From Lachnospiraceae bacterium (GTDB lineage Bacteria > Bacillota > Clostridia > Lachnospirales > Lachnospiraceae): DNA of 64,000 nucleotides. The notes below the pieces were generated by a model. It ran no database searches. It saw only the letters and a program-made list of their open reading frames with translations, and was not told the DNA's origin. The position numbers and the translations under genes were made by a program. Numbering within the stretch: the first letter of the stretch is position 1; each line of letters opens with the position of its first letter. The stretch lies in NCBI GenBank assembly GCA_011959285.1, contig BLLW01000003.1:17636-81635 (forward strand), written 5' to 3'. Of the stretch, positions 1 to 8,988 are shown one piece after another.

Positions 1-2
1 AT

Positions 3-1622
3 TATGTCTATCAGCTTATAAGTGGGGAAATCGGGGTGACCTATATTAACCGTGCCGATGTAATGATGCCCATGAGCGTAAGCAATTTTACCTATTCTAT
101 TATACCGAAGGTGTTTGGACTGATGCAGACACAGCAGATGGACAGCTTTGATCCTACAGCTCTGCTGCGCAGCGGCATCACCCAGGTGCAGGGGGATGCG
201 CTGAATCTTACGGGAAGAGGGGTAGTCATCGGTTTTTTAGACACGGGCATCCGGTACGATGAAGCGGTATTTAGAAATCCGGATGGAAGCACCCGGATTT
301 TGGGAATCTGGGATCAAACCATACAGAGTGGGGATCCGCCTGCGGGCATACTGTATGGGACAGAGTACAAAAGAGAGACCATAGATTTAGCGCTGCAGAG
401 CGAAAATCCGCGGGAAATTGTTCCCAGCTATGATGACATTGGACATGGGACGGCAATTGCCAGTGTGGCGGCAGGAAGTGTTCTGCGAAGCGGCATTGAA
501 TTTACGGGCGCGGCGCCTCAGGCGGATATTGTCATGGTGAAATTGAAACAGGCAAAGCAGCATCTGCGGGAATTTTACCTGATACCGGATGAGGTCCCCG
601 CGTATGCAGAAAGTGATATCATGGTCGCCCTCCGTTATCTGGAGAGTTATGCCATTTCGCTGGCAAGACCGCTGGTGATCTGCTTTGGTCTTGGAACCAA
701 TATGGGGGATCATGAGGGGATATCCATCATGGCGGATTACCTGAATCAGATTGCTACCAAGCGAAGCAGGGCAGTGGTGGTGTGCGGCGGAAATGAAGGG
801 AACAGTGCGCATCACTATCTGGGATCCGCAACGGAAGGGCTTGCGGAAACCACCGACAATGTGGAAATCAGGGTGGAAGAGGGGACTAGAGGATTTACGG
901 CGGAGCTATGGGGCTGCGTTCCGGCAAAGCATGCCATAGCCATCAGGACGCCGGGGGGAGAAGTCACGCCTAAGGTGGATTTCAGGGAACAGAGCAGCCG
1001 GGAATTTGAGTTTGTGTTTGCCAAAACCAGGATACAGGTCGATCATGTCCTAGTGGAACCGGGCTCCGGCGAAGAACTTATTTTTTTTCGATTTGTGGAT
1101 CCTGTGCCCGGCGTATGGACGATCCAGGTCACAATCAGCGGAAACGGGACGGGAAGTACGTTCCATATATGGCTTCCGATAAAAGAATTTTTGCAGAGCG
1201 ATACGTATTTTCTGAGACCTTCTCCCTATACGACCTTGACGGAACCTGCCAATGTGAGGGAGGTCATTACAACGACTACCTATAATGACGAGAACGGAAG
1301 TTTCTGGTCTGAGTCGGGAAGAGGATATACCAGAACCGGGCGTGTCAAGCCGGATATCTGCAGCCCCGGGGTGGAAATCAGCACCGCAGTGGGAAGACGG
1401 ACCGGTTCCAGCATGGCGGTTGCCTTGGCAGCCGGGGCTGCGGCACTGTTTTTGCAGTGGGCAGTGGTGGAAGTGAATAGACCCAGGGTAGAGAGCCGGG
1501 AACTTAAAAATTACTTGATCAGGGGGGCTGATAGATCGCCGGGAGAGGAATATCCTAGCCGGGAATGGGGGTATGGGCGTTTGGATATTGCGGGGACCTT
1601 TGAAGTGCTGGCGGGGATTTAA
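3..1622 (+). CDS. S8 (subtilisin-like) serine peptidase, 5' end outside window
   Basis: Endopeptidase of the subtilase family, resembling the CspA/B/C-like S8 peptidases common in Clostridia. The frame is open to the left edge of the window, so the real start lies upstream; the GTG at 36 is not needed as a start. Numbered from that GTG, the catalytic triad is Asp69 (FLDTG), His137 (GHGTA) and Ser459 (GSSMA). The oxyanion Asn lies in CGGNEGN near residue 253. The serine motif reads GSSMA rather than the usual GTSMA, which should still be active. About 180 residues separate the oxyanion region from the serine motif and probably form the jelly-roll-like insert of this family. No signal peptide can be judged because the N-terminus is missing. 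A terminator follows, so it is transcribed apart from the next operon. Substrate unknown. Confidence 0.9.
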   Translation, partial: YVYQLISGEIGVTYINRADVMMPMSVSNFTYSIIPKVFGLMQTQQMDSFDPTALLRSGITQVQGDALNLTGRGVVIGFLDTGIRYDEAVFRNPDGSTRILGIWDQTIQSGDPPAGILYGTEYKRETIDLALQSENPREIVPSYDDIGHGTAIASVAAGSVLRSGIEFTGAAPQADIVMVKLKQAKQHLREFYLIPDEVPAYAESDIMVALRYLESYAISLARPLVICFGLGTNMGDHEGISIMADYLNQIATKRSRAVVVCGGNEGNSAHHYLGSATEGLAETTDNVEIRVEEGTRGFTAELWGCVPAKHAIAIRTPGGEVTPKVDFREQSSREFEFVFAKTRIQVDHVLVEPGSGEELIFFRFVDPVPGVWTIQVTISGNGTGSTFHIWLPIKEFLQSDTYFLRPSPYTTLTEPANVREVITTTTYNDENGSFWSESGRGYTRTGRVKPDICSPGVEISTAVGRRTGSSMAVALAAGAAALFLQWAVVEVNRPRVESRELKNYLIRGADRSPGEEYPSREWGYGRLDIAGTFEVLAGI

Positions 1623-1677
1623 ACGATGGGTTTAGGTGAAGGGAGTGCGGAAAAGAAAATTTGCTAGAGTAAGATGT

Positions 1678-1724
1678 GCAAAATATCCTGTATTTACTTT
1701 ATTGTAAGACAGGATATTTTTTGC
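1678..1724 (+). terminator. Rho-independent terminator after the S8 peptidase
   Basis: AAATATCCTGT at 1681-1691 pairs perfectly with ACAGGATATTT at 1709-1719, with a 17-base loop, followed by a T run. It lies about 55 bases past the peptidase stop. The rest of 1725-1929 is very AT-rich with no supportable gene. Confidence 0.85.
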
Positions 1725-1929
1725 TGCAGAGTAGTCATGTTGTTGTATTGAAAAGTAAAGGAATTGTAATATGTTTATGTGAAATAAATAAATTAAGGGT
1801 AAATGATTAAAAAGGTACATATATTGGTGGAAGGAAAAGGTAAAAATGAATAAAATGCACAAAAAATAAAGGGTAACATATATATACAAAACAAAAAAGT
1901 TTATTTAATATAAATAAATAACAAAAAAG

Positions 1930-1958
1930 TTGACAAATATTAGCGCATGGAGTATGAT
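1930..1958 (+). promoter_or_regulatory. Sigma-A type promoter of the amidohydrolase/sugar ABC operon
   Basis: TTGACA at 1930-1935 and TATGAT at 1953-1958 are separated by exactly 17 bases, a near-consensus vegetative promoter. Transcription would start near 1965, leaving a leader of about 100 bases before the XRE-cupin regulator. That regulator is the first gene of the unit and may act on this promoter. Confidence 0.8.
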
Positions 1959-2064
1959 GAGGTCAAAGATAAGGGGGAAAGCAGTTTATGGAGAAGAAAT
2001 AATTTCCAAAATATATTACTGATGGTAAAATAGTAAGAAAAAATTTACTATAAAGGAAGAGGTT

Positions 2065-2640
2065 ATGAAAAATTTAGGAGAAAACATTAAAAAGGAAAGA
2101 AAGAAAAGAAAGGCATCCTTATATGAGGTGGCGGAAGCGGCAGGCGTGACGGCGGGCTTCCTTTCCCAGATTGAAAATGGGAAAAATGAGCCATCCTTAA
2201 CTACATTAAAGAAGATAGCAGATTATCTGAATGTTACCATCAGCAGGCTCTTAGGAGAGGACGAGGATGTGAGGCGGAAACTGATTCGCAGAGACAGCAG
2301 GCATGTATTTTCAAATTTGTGGGACGGGCTGGAGATTGAACTCCTTTCTGCGATTGACAGTGAGCATATTATGGAAGCATGCATACATAATATCACCTCT
2401 TGTGCACCGGCAAGCCATATTCCTTATACCCATGAAGGACAGGAGTTTATGCTTGTCCTGGAAGGCAGAATTGAGCTGAGTGTGGACGATGAGCTGATGC
2501 AGCTGGAAAAGGGAGACTCTTATTATCTGTCGGACTGCACCAAAAGCCATTTCTTTTATAATACGGAAAAAGAGGGCGTTTCCCGGGTTCTGTGTGTGAC
2601 GAACCCGCCGTACTTTTACAGTAACAAAGAAAATGTATGA
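2065..2640 (+). CDS. XRE-family regulator with C-terminal cupin
   Basis: DNA-binding transcription factor. Residues ~5-62 form an HTH_3 domain (the GVTAGFLSQIENGKNEPS stretch carries the recognition helix). Residues ~105-175 form a small cupin domain (HEGQEFMLVLEGR, then LEKGDSYYL). This two-domain plan is typical of HipB/PuuR-like regulators that sense a small catabolite through the cupin. ATG at 2065 follows the purine-rich GGAAGAGG. It is the first gene after a strong promoter and sits 53 bases ahead of the amidohydrolase, so local control of the sugar operon is the simplest inference. The ligand is unknown. Confidence 0.9.
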   Translation: MKNLGENIKKERKKRKASLYEVAEAAGVTAGFLSQIENGKNEPSLTTLKKIADYLNVTISRLLGEDEDVRRKLIRRDSRHVFSNLWDGLEIELLSAIDSEHIMEACIHNITSCAPASHIPYTHEGQEFMLVLEGRIELSVDDELMQLEKGDSYYLSDCTKSHFFYNTEKEGVSRVLCVTNPPYFYSNKENV

Positions 2641-2693
2641 TAAATATTGCTGTCTAAGGGATAATCTCGGGACGGCGCAGAAAGGAGACTGTA

Positions 2694-3431
2694 ATGGGAA
2701 AAATCGTAAACGCACATGTCCATTTTGGAGTACCGTGGGGACCATCCCCCCATCTTGATGTAAGTTATACACCGGATACGCTCCTTAGGGATATGGACAG
2801 AGATGGGGTGGATATGGCAGTTATTCTTCCTTTCATATTTAACTATGATATGGAATGGCATGCCAGATGCGCAAGGGAACATCCGGACCGGCTGATCGCT
2901 TACGCGATGTTTAATCCGTGGAGGCATCCGAATCTGAAAGATGACATCTACAAATGGCGTGAATGGGGGATAAGAGGAATCAAACTCCGTGCGCCTAATG
3001 AGGCATTTTGTTTAAATTCCTTTGATCTTCTTCATGGATGTTTTGAAGCCTGTGAGGAGTTGGGGATGATTCTGATGATTCACTCCGGTGACGATGTGAC
3101 TTCTACACCGCTGCAGGTGGAAGAAATTCTTAGATTTTATCCTAAGCTGACGGTATCCATTGCGCATGCTGGGTTCCGTACCCTGGCAGATGAAGCGATT
3201 CGGGTGGCGCAGAGAAATAAAAATGTAATTTTGGATCAGACGGCGGCTACATCACAACAGCTAAGGGATGCGCTGGCTTCTGTAGAACCGGAAAGAATTA
3301 TCTGGGGAAGCGACAGCCCTTATATGGATGAAAGAGTGGAGCTTGAAAAGATCAGGGTCGGTGTGGAGGATCCGGTAATCAGGGACAAGATACTGGGGGA
3401 AAATATCCTTAATATTCTTGGAATCAAATAG
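2694..3431 (+). CDS. Amidohydrolase-2 family metal-dependent hydrolase
   Basis: TIM-barrel hydrolase of the amidohydrolase_2 group (PF04909 type), 245 aa. Visible metal-site residues are the HxH near the N-terminus (NAHVHFG), His in MIHSGDD, His in IAHAGF and Asp in WGSDSPY. The family includes lactonases, decarboxylases and other C-C or C-O hydrolases, so the reaction cannot be set from sequence. RBS AAAGGAG lies just ahead of the ATG. Being next to a PfkB kinase and a sugar ABC transporter, a sugar-lactone or sugar-acid substrate is a reasonable inference. It is paralogous to the frameshifted gene that follows (TPDTLLRDMDR here, TPEELLERMDR there). Confidence 0.85.
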   Translation: MGKIVNAHVHFGVPWGPSPHLDVSYTPDTLLRDMDRDGVDMAVILPFIFNYDMEWHARCAREHPDRLIAYAMFNPWRHPNLKDDIYKWREWGIRGIKLRAPNEAFCLNSFDLLHGCFEACEELGMILMIHSGDDVTSTPLQVEEILRFYPKLTVSIAHAGFRTLADEAIRVAQRNKNVILDQTAATSQQLRDALASVEPERIIWGSDSPYMDERVELEKIRVGVEDPVIRDKILGENILNILGIK

Positions 3432-3445
3432 ACAGGAGGGAAAGT

Positions 3446-4181
3446 ATGGTAATTGATTGTCATAATCATATAGGTGAGCCTTGGGGAACCAGGGACAGGC
3501 AGACCCCGGAGGAATTACTTACTGGAAAGAATGGACCGTGCGGGTATAGATATGGCGGTGGTTTTTCCCTTCCGCTATGAGAATTATGATAACAGATACA
3601 CTTATGAAGCGGTGAAAAGATATCCGGACCGTCTGATAGGGTTTGCGATGGCGGCGCCTTGGCTCTGCCGTGATATCGGTACTGTCTTGAGGAAGGAAAT
3701 TGAGGAGTATGGATTTAAAGGAATCAAGATTCATGCCAATGCCCATAGTTTTAAGATGACGGCAGTAGAGACGCTTGCCCCTATCTTTGATGTGGCACGT
3801 GAGAAGCAGATTCCGGTATTGGCTTATTCGGGAGATGAGCTGGTGGCAGTGCCTCACACCTTTGGACCGATAGCGAAGGCGTATCCTGACGTGAATATCA
3901 TTATGGCACATTCGGGTTTTATGCAGAATACGCCGGAGGCAATCTCGGTGGCAAAGGAATGCCCCAATATTTATCTGGTTCATGAATCCGGTATTTCAGG
4001 AGGATTGATGCAGAGCGTAAAGGAATTGGGGGCGGATCGGGTGCTGATGGGGACGGATACGCCTTATTGGGATTTTGAAGTCCAGTTGAAAAAGATCGAG
4101 GTGGCGGTTCCTTTAGAAGAAGACAGGAAAAAGATTCAAGGAGAAAACATTGCCAGGCTGTTAAGACTGGAAAATAGATAG
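3446..4181 (+). pseudogene. Second amidohydrolase-2, broken by a 4-bp duplication
   Basis: Paralogue of the preceding gene. ATG 3446 has a perfect AGGAGG at 3434-3439 and starts MVIDCHNHIGEPWG, which supplies the HxH metal motif. The frame breaks at 3515-3522, where TTAC is repeated in tandem (TTACTTAC). Removing one copy restores TPEELLERMDRAGIDMA, which aligns residue for residue with TPDTLLRDMDRDGVDMA of the neighbour, and gives a 243-aa protein. As read, the first frame stops at 3578-3580 after 44 codons. The downstream open frame (from 3474) lacks the HxH, so neither piece should be active alone. The remaining ligands (MAHSGF, MGTDTPY) are intact, which suggests a recent lesion, a slippage switch or an assembly error. 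Confidence 0.85.
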
Positions 4182-4196
4182 GATGAAGGGAAAGAT

Positions 4197-5174
4197 ATGT
4201 ATGATATTTGCGCACTTGGGGAATTGATTGTTGATTGCACTCCGGTGGGAAAGACGGAGCTGGGAGCTGGCATTTTTGCCTGTAATCCGGGCGGTGCACC
4301 GGGAAATGTGGCAGTCAGCATGTCCAAGCTGGGAAAAAGAGCAGCTTTTATTGGTAAAGTAGGAAACGACCAGTTTGGGAAATTTTTTATAGAGTTGTTT
4401 AGGAAAAACGGAATAGAGACCAGGGGTATCCTGCTGGATTCTGACTGGAATACCACGCTTGCCTTTGTGGAGCTGGATGAGAAGGGGGAACGCTCTTTTG
4501 GCTTTTACAGAAAAATGTGTGCAGATGTGATGCTCGAGGAGAAGGAAGTGGACAGGCAGCTTCTTGGGGAAGCAAAACTGTTTCACTTTGGATCTGTTTC
4601 CTTGACTCAGGAGCCTTCACGGACGGCTACGTTTAGGGCGGCAGAATATATGAAGGAGAATAACAGAATTGTCAGCTACGATCCAAATTATAGAGAGAAT
4701 CTGTGGAGCAGCAGGCAGGATGCGCTGGAAATCATGCGTAAAGGATTTTTGTATGCGGACGTGGTCAAGGTGTCGGATGAGGAATTGTTTCTTTTTACAG
4801 GAATCGGTGATGTGGAGCGTGCTGGCAGAGTGTTGTATGAGCGTTATCCTATGCGCTGCCTGCTCATTACATTGGGGGAAAAGGGCGCTTGCTGTATCTT
4901 TAAAGATTCCTTTTTCACGGTTCCGGGATATCGCATGGAGGTGGCGGATACCAATGGGGCTGGGGATGCCTCCATGGGAGGATTTTTATTTAAATTGACG
5001 GGGTTTGAAAAAGAGATTGAGGATCTTAGCACAGAAGAGGTTTATGAGTGTCTGCGTTTTGCCAATGCCGCAGGCGCACTAGCAACTACAAAGAGTGGGG
5101 CGATACCGGCAATGCCGTTAAGAGAAGAGGTGGAAGCGCTTCTTAAGAGAGAAGAAATTGGCAAAAATGTGTGA
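4197..5174 (+). CDS. PfkB-family carbohydrate kinase
   Basis: ATP-dependent sugar kinase of the ribokinase/fructokinase fold, 325 aa. The N-terminal substrate signature GGAPGNVAVSMSKLG is at ~residues 38-52 and the C-terminal PfkB motif DTNGAGDASMGG carries the catalytic Asp and anion hole at ~residues 248-259. It most resembles fructokinase or 2-keto-3-deoxygluconate kinase-like members. The exact sugar is not readable. It starts 15 bases after the broken amidohydrolase and its end overlaps the ABC ATPase by 4 bases, so it is co-transcribed. It probably phosphorylates the sugar, or the product of the hydrolases, imported by the transporter. Confidence 0.9.
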   Translation: MYDICALGELIVDCTPVGKTELGAGIFACNPGGAPGNVAVSMSKLGKRAAFIGKVGNDQFGKFFIELFRKNGIETRGILLDSDWNTTLAFVELDEKGERSFGFYRKMCADVMLEEKEVDRQLLGEAKLFHFGSVSLTQEPSRTATFRAAEYMKENNRIVSYDPNYRENLWSSRQDALEIMRKGFLYADVVKVSDEELFLFTGIGDVERAGRVLYERYPMRCLLITLGEKGACCIFKDSFFTVPGYRMEVADTNGAGDASMGGFLFKLTGFEKEIEDLSTEEVYECLRFANAAGALATTKSGAIPAMPLREEVEALLKREEIGKNV

Positions 5175-6745
5175 CGGTACTGCCCCTTAACACACTGGAA
5201 GATGATGGAAAGGCAGGGCAGAGATTGAAGGAAGAAAAAAGAATCGTAGTTTCCATGAAAAATATTGAAAAAAGTTTTGCGGGCATTCATGCGCTTTCGG
5301 GAGCGGGGCTGACGCTCATGGAAGGACAGGTGCTGGGGCTTATTGGAGAAAATGGAGCCGGAAAATCGACCTTGATGAACATTCTTTCCGGGGTGCTCAG
5401 GCGGGATGGAGGTGAAATTTGGGTTCAAGAAAAAAGCGTGGATTACAAAAATCCTGCGGAAGCATTGGCGGACGGGATTTGTATGATTCATCAGGAACTG
5501 AATTTAATGCCGCAGCTTTCGGTGGCGGATAATATCTTTATTGGAAGGGAAAGTAGAAAAGGACCAATTCTTTTTAGAAGCAGGGATGCCGAGAGGGCAA
5601 AGGCGCTTTTAGATGACATGGGGGTTGCTATTCCGGTGGGAATGCCGGTGGGAGAGCTGTCTGTAGCAAAGCAGCAGATGGTAGAGATTGCCAAGGGCAT
5701 ATCCAGCCATTCCAGGATCCTGATCATGGATGAACCTACGGCGGCGCTCTCAGGCAGCGAAATCGCGGATTTGTTTCGGTTGATTCGGCAGTTAAAGGAA
5801 AATGGTGTGTCTATAATTTATATATCCCACAGATTGGAGGAACTTTTTGAGATTACAGACAGCATTACCGTGATGCGGGATGGGGCTTATATAGATACGA
5901 TAGAAACCTCCAGCAGCAAGATGGAGCAGCTAATACGAATGATGGTGGGGCGCGTCATCTATGAAGAGCCAAAGAGCTGTTCGAGGGTGGGGGAAGATGC
6001 TGCCGTAGTGTTGGAAGCAAAGCACTTATCTTCTGGCGATATCAAGGATGCTTCTTTTGAACTCCGGGAGGGGGAAATTCTGGGAATTGCAGGGCTGATG
6101 GGAGCAGGGAGGACAGAACTTGCCAGATTATTGTTTGGCGCGGATAAGAGGAAAGGCGGAGAGATTTTCAAAGACGGCAAAGAAATCCACATCAGGTCTC
6201 CTTTGGATGCGGTCAGGCATGGAATCGGTTATTTGTCAGAAGATAGAAAGGAGCTGGGGCTTGCAGTAAATCTATCGATCAGCGATAATGTGTCTCTTAC
6301 ATGTCTTGAAGAATTTACGCATATGGGAGTGGTGCAGGGGGTGAGGGTGAAGGAAAGGGTCAGGCAAGAGATAGAAAAGATTTCTGTCAAGACGCCATCG
6401 GTGGATCAGTTGGTACGAAATCTGTCCGGAGGCAATCAGCAGAAGGTGGTCATTGCCAAGTGGCTGATCAAGAACTGCCAGATTTTTATCTTTGACGAGC
6501 CCACCAGAGGCATTGACGTAGGTGCCAAGAGCGAGATATATAAGTTGATGAATGCGCTGGTGGAGGAGGGAAAATCCATTATCATGATTTCATCGGAAAT
6601 GCCGGAGCTTCTGCGGATGAGCGACCGTATTCTGGTTATGTGCGAAGGCAGGATTACAGGAAAACTTTTGATTCAGGAGGCGACACAGGAAAAAATCATG
6701 CGTCTTGCCACTCCCTGTCAGAGCAGGGAAGAGGCATGGAATTAG
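5171..6745 (+). CDS. Sugar ABC transporter ATP-binding protein (RbsA/MglA type)
   Basis: Tandem ABC ATPase of 524 aa that energises a monosaccharide importer. The first half has Walker A GENGAGKST (~59-67), signature LSVAKQQ and Walker B ILIMDEPTAAL. The second half has the degenerate Walker A GLMGAGRTE typical of RbsA proteins, signature LSGGNQQK and Walker B IFDEPTRGID. The listed GTG at 5171 overlaps the kinase stop (GTGTGA) and would rely on translational coupling. Homology really begins around the ATG at 5255 (MKNIEKSFAGIHAL), and an in-frame TTG at 5225 is another option. The start is therefore uncertain, though the product is not. Confidence 0.92.
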   Translation: MTVLPLNTLEDDGKAGQRLKEEKRIVVSMKNIEKSFAGIHALSGAGLTLMEGQVLGLIGENGAGKSTLMNILSGVLRRDGGEIWVQEKSVDYKNPAEALADGICMIHQELNLMPQLSVADNIFIGRESRKGPILFRSRDAERAKALLDDMGVAIPVGMPVGELSVAKQQMVEIAKGISSHSRILIMDEPTAALSGSEIADLFRLIRQLKENGVSIIYISHRLEELFEITDSITVMRDGAYIDTIETSSSKMEQLIRMMVGRVIYEEPKSCSRVGEDAAVVLEAKHLSSGDIKDASFELREGEILGIAGLMGAGRTELARLLFGADKRKGGEIFKDGKEIHIRSPLDAVRHGIGYLSEDRKELGLAVNLSISDNVSLTCLEEFTHMGVVQGVRVKERVRQEIEKISVKTPSVDQLVRNLSGGNQQKVVIAKWLIKNCQIFIFDEPTRGIDVGAKSEIYKLMNALVEEGKSIIMISSEMPELLRMSDRILVMCEGRITGKLLIQEATQEKIMRLATPCQSREEAWN

Positions 6746-6757
6746 GAGGAGGACGAT

Positions 6758-7744
6758 TTGAAAAGACAGATAGAAAAGGAAAGCAGAGGAGGGCTTAAGG
6801 CGCTGCTGGGATCCCAGCGGATCATAGCATTGTTGACACTGACGGTATTGTTTGTGTTTTTTTCTCTTTTTGGCAAGAATTTTTTTACCCGGGATTCGGT
6901 GGTGAACCTGTTTGAGAGTTCTTATTATACCTTGTGTCTTGCTATGGGAATGACATTTATTGTAGCGACTGGTGGCATAGATTTATCTATTGGCACGGTG
7001 GCGATGTGCGGTGCGGTCATAGGAGGGGCAGCATATAATGTGTGGCATTTTCCCATGTGGCTGTCTCTGATCGTCATTTTGCTTGTGACAATGACTTTTG
7101 GAGCCGTTAATGGTTTTATGGTGTCGGTTCTGAAGATACCGCCTTTTGTGGCAACGATGGGAAGCATGATGATATCACAAGGGGTAGGATATATTGTGTC
7201 TTCTGTTCAAACCATGCGGTACCCGATTATCACCGACCCGGACGGTTGGTTCAAAAGATTATTTTTCAAGACGGTGAGCGGTTTCCCTATGGGGGTGTTC
7301 TGGGTTGGACTTTTGTTTTTTACCGCCGTTTTTCTGATGCGATATACCAGATTTGGAAAATATGTATGCGCCATAGGTTCCAATAAAGAGGCAACAAGAC
7401 TTTCAGGGGTAAATACCCGGAAGTGGGAGTGGATTGCTTACATAGTAAGCGGCGTGTTCACCGGTTTTGGCGGTATGTTCTATGCAGCTACGTATACCTC
7501 TGTGATTCCGGGATCGGGCAGCGGAAATGAAATGAATGCGCTGGCAGCAGTAGTAATTGGGGGGACTTCTCTTGCCGGAGGGTATGGCACTATTTTAGGA
7601 ACTTTGATTGGTGTCTTTATCATGAGCATCCTAAAAAATGGCTTGCTGACAGTAGGGCTTCAGCAACAGTGGCAGGTGCTTTTTACAGGACTGGCGGTAC
7701 TGCTTGCGGTTTATCTGGATATAAGGAGAAACAGGAAAAAATAA
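6758..7744 (+). CDS. Sugar ABC transporter permease (RbsC type)
   Basis: Inner-membrane permease of the BPD_transp_2 family, 328 aa with many hydrophobic helices. It contains the family patterns GGIDLSIGTVA, PPFVATMGSMM and AVVIGGTSLAGGYGT, which match ribose/galactose-type permeases. It starts with TTG at 6758 behind a strong AGGAGGAGG (6744-6752), 12 bases after the ATPase gene. It works with the ATPase upstream and the binding lipoprotein downstream. Confidence 0.93.
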   Translation: MKRQIEKESRGGLKALLGSQRIIALLTLTVLFVFFSLFGKNFFTRDSVVNLFESSYYTLCLAMGMTFIVATGGIDLSIGTVAMCGAVIGGAAYNVWHFPMWLSLIVILLVTMTFGAVNGFMVSVLKIPPFVATMGSMMISQGVGYIVSSVQTMRYPIITDPDGWFKRLFFKTVSGFPMGVFWVGLLFFTAVFLMRYTRFGKYVCAIGSNKEATRLSGVNTRKWEWIAYIVSGVFTGFGGMFYAATYTSVIPGSGSGNEMNALAAVVIGGTSLAGGYGTILGTLIGVFIMSILKNGLLTVGLQQQWQVLFTGLAVLLAVYLDIRRNRKK

Positions 7745-7768
7745 GCAAAGAAGAAAGGAAGGTATATT

Positions 7769-8860
7769 ATGAAAAAGAAGGGTATGGCAATTTTACTGGC
7801 AGTAACAATGCTTTCCATGACAGCCTGCGGGGCAAAGGACGTGGAAAGCGAAGGCGGGGAGCAGATTAATTTGCAAATGGTGAATTGTGCTTTTGGCATC
7901 CAATTCTGTGAGGTGGAGAAAGAAGGAGCCCAGGCAGCAGCGGCAGAACTTGGAAATGTCAATGTTTCTTACAATGCACCCCAACAGGCATCAGACATTC
8001 AGGCGCAGGTGGATATGTTCAATGCAGCAATCAATCAGGAACCGGATGCGCTTCTGATTGCAGCGCTGGATCCCGGTGCTGTGACCCAATCTCTGCAGAC
8101 AGCGAAAGACAAAGGCATTCCGGTCATTGCGTTTGATGTTTCTCTGCCGGACGCACCGGAAGGAAGCGTGGCAGCTACCGTCCATACCAATAATGTGACG
8201 GCGGCAGCGCTGGCGGCAGAACATATGTGGGACAGCGATAAGCTGAAGGCGGCGTTGGAAAATGCAGCTGCTGATCGCCCGCTGGTAATCAGCGTCATTT
8301 CTCCGGATGCGACCACCAATACGCATGCAGACAGGATCCAGGGATTTTCGGATAAAATGTTTGAATTGGCGGATGCGGCTTATCCGGGTGCAGTGGAAAT
8401 CAAAGGCAGTGTCAACTATGAAAAGGCAGCTTCTTCCGATGCGGTTGTGGTCATAAGCGTTGCGATTGCTGCCACCAGCTCCGATCAGGATATTAGAAAT
8501 TGTGCCCAGTCTGTTCTGGGGGAAGAAAATCTGGGCGGAATATTCTGCGTCAATGAAGCGGCTGTGACAGGACTTTTAAGTGCGACTACTGATGGGACGG
8601 ACCTGGATCCTGAAAGCGGCAGCTATAAAAATGTGACTGTGGTTGGATTTGATGCAGGGGCAACTTTGAAAAATGCAGTAAAGAGCGGTTGGTTTTATGG
8701 TGCGGTGGCACAAAATCCTTATGACATAGGGTATCAGGCGGTACAGCAGGCGGTTAAGCTGAGTGGAGGCGGTCAGGCAGCAGATGTAGACGCAGAGGCA
8801 AAATGGTATGACGCATCCAACATGGAAGACGATGATATTTCGATTCTGCTGTATGATTAA
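7769..8860 (+). CDS. Sugar ABC transporter substrate-binding lipoprotein (RbsB type)
   Basis: Periplasmic-binding-protein-like (type 1) solute receptor, 363 aa, anchored to the outer face of the membrane. The signal sequence MKKKGMAILLAVTMLSMTAC ends in a lipobox with Cys20. The mature part has the RbsB pattern ADIQAQVDMFNAAI, DALLIAALDP, KGIPVIAFD and VVGFDAG. Its last residue is 24 bases ahead of a terminator hairpin, so it closes the operon. The ligand is not defined. Galactose/ribose-like or modified sugars are possible. Confidence 0.92.
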   Translation: MKKKGMAILLAVTMLSMTACGAKDVESEGGEQINLQMVNCAFGIQFCEVEKEGAQAAAAELGNVNVSYNAPQQASDIQAQVDMFNAAINQEPDALLIAALDPGAVTQSLQTAKDKGIPVIAFDVSLPDAPEGSVAATVHTNNVTAAALAAEHMWDSDKLKAALENAAADRPLVISVISPDATTNTHADRIQGFSDKMFELADAAYPGAVEIKGSVNYEKAASSDAVVVISVAIAATSSDQDIRNCAQSVLGEENLGGIFCVNEAAVTGLLSATTDGTDLDPESGSYKNVTVVGFDAGATLKNAVKSGWFYGAVAQNPYDIGYQAVQQAVKLSGGGQAADVDAEAKWYDASNMEDDDISILLYD

Positions 8861-8884
8861 TGCAGAATTTGAATTACAGAGAAG

Positions 8885-8913
8885 ACAGCTTCTGGAAACG
8901 GGAGCTGTTTTTG
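8885..8913 (+). terminator. Terminator of the sugar ABC operon
   Basis: ACAGCT at 8885-8890 pairs with AGCTGT at 8903-8908, with a 12-base loop and a following TTTTTGTTT. An open frame running through this hairpin from 8860 is therefore not a real 5' extension of the next gene. Confidence 0.75.
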
Positions 8914-8924
8914 TTTCACATTTT

Positions 8925-8955
8925 TTCACATGTAATGCGATATAGGGTGTATAAT
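8925..8955 (+). promoter_or_regulatory. Probable promoter of the LspA-like gene
   Basis: A consensus TATAAT at 8950-8955 lies 33 bases before the ATG at 8989. The best -35 is TTCACA at 8925-8930 with a rather long 19-base spacer, so the -10 is the stronger half of this call. Confidence 0.5.
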
Positions 8956-8988
8956 AAAATAGGCAGACTTCAGGAAAGGAGAGCATAT

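Noticed and set aside
8860..8988. 5' extension of the LspA-like gene back to 8860
   Set aside because: It runs through the terminator at 8885-8913 and the TATAAT promoter; ATG 8989 has a good RBS.
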